In this document: in pieces, positions 5,562-5,788 of the stretch
How the letters are laid out: each line of letters opens with the position of its first letter
Position numbering within the stretch: position 1 is the first letter of the stretch
Source: RUG12395 sp045541735
GTDB taxonomy: Bacteria; Bacillota; Clostridia; Oscillospirales; CAG-272
Direction: 5' to 3'
DNA: 5,788 nucleotides
Assembly: GCA_045541735.1 (NCBI GenBank)
Contig: JAZQJQ010000058.1
Location: 1 to 5,788 of the forward strand
Translations under genes and position numbers: made by a program
Notes under the pieces: model-generated
The model's input: only the letters and a program-made list of their open reading frames with translations
Told to the model about the DNA's origin: nothing
Databases searched by the model: none

Positions 5562-5788
5562 ATGAACTTCGTAAGTACAAGAGATGCAAGACTTACAAAC
5601 GAAAGCGTGTCCCCAGCCTGCGCTATCAAGCGCGGTATCGCCATTAACGGCGGCCTTTATATGCCGGGTCATATTCCCGCTCTTTCTGCTGATGATCTCA
5701 AAGAGATGCGCACGATGACCTACCCCGAATGTGCCGCAAAGATCATCTCGATGTATCTTTCCGATTACACCTACGAGGAGCTTCTTGA
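5562..5788 (+). CDS. thrC: threonine synthase, N-terminal part (cut by the window end)
   Basis: Threonine synthase is a PLP-dependent enzyme that converts O-phosphohomoserine to threonine and phosphate. Only the first 75 codons plus two bases are in the window and the frame stays open to the end. They match the N-terminal domain of the family: MNFVSTRDARLT, the GIAINGGLYMPGHIP stretch (equivalent to GL/GGLFxP in other threonine synthases), and the TYPECAAKIISMYLSDYT segment. The PLP-binding lysine lies beyond the window. A modest GGATGG is 7 nt upstream of the ATG. An ATG at 5551 reaches a stop after four codons and is not the start. The 14-nt gap from the M19 gene places it in the same operon as the putative homoserine kinase. 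The N-terminal match is convincing although partial. Confidence 0.9.
   Translation, partial: MNFVSTRDARLTNESVSPACAIKRGIAINGGLYMPGHIPALSADDLKEMRTMTYPECAAKIISMYLSDYTYEELL

Noticed and set aside
5551..5565. Alternative ATG start for thrC
   Set aside because: It reaches TGA after four codons and is out of frame with the conserved threonine synthase sequence.
1..5788. CRISPR array, insertion sequence, phage or defence module
   Set aside because: No spaced direct repeats, transposase, integrase or terminal inverted repeats were seen. Genes are packed housekeeping functions with similar codon use throughout.

Overview
The window looks like a chromosomal housekeeping stretch from a Gram-positive Clostridia-type bacterium, plausibly an Oscillospiraceae/Ruminococcaceae-like gut anaerobe. 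The reasons are the strong AGGAGG-type ribosome binding sites, two TTG starts, sigma-A-like promoters, middling GC, and the gene series lepB-rbgA-rnhB-yraN, which in Firmicutes normally sits next to rplS. The taxonomic call is an inference from gene content and was not tested by any search. No mobile element, CRISPR array, tRNA or rRNA is visible.

Layout. Bases 1-124 hold no gene I can support, only a weak candidate leftward promoter. Ribosomal protein L19 (rplS) lies on the minus strand at 167-508. A clear intrinsic terminator (125-153) follows it, and its promoter (590-618) is preceded by an A-tract UP-like element. A second promoter (700-728) faces the other way. It starts a dense rightward operon of seven genes: an ApgM/iPGM-like phosphotransferase (769-2028), signal peptidase I (2030-2725), the ribosome-assembly GTPase RbgA (2743-3618), RNase HII (3615-4214), a YraN/UPF0102 nuclease-fold protein (4211-4612), an M19 dipeptidase (4609-5547), and the beginning of threonine synthase (5562 to the window end). 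Gaps between these genes are 1, 17, -4, -4, -4 and 14 nt, so they are almost certainly co-transcribed and partly translationally coupled. No terminator is evident inside the run.

How the genes fit together. The middle block (lepB, rbgA, rnhB, yraN) is a conserved growth-linked set covering protein export, 50S maturation, and RNA/DNA maintenance. The outer genes suggest a second theme. The first gene belongs to the phosphoglycerate-mutase-like family that has been proposed to act as an alternative homoserine kinase, and the last gene is threonine synthase, which consumes homoserine phosphate. Together they could supply the last two steps of threonine synthesis.

The points most worth checking are this putative homoserine kinase/threonine synthase pairing, an altered G4 motif (NKAG instead of NKxD) in RbgA, and the two back-to-back promoters, which closely resemble each other. 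I see no evidence of a wholly new system here.
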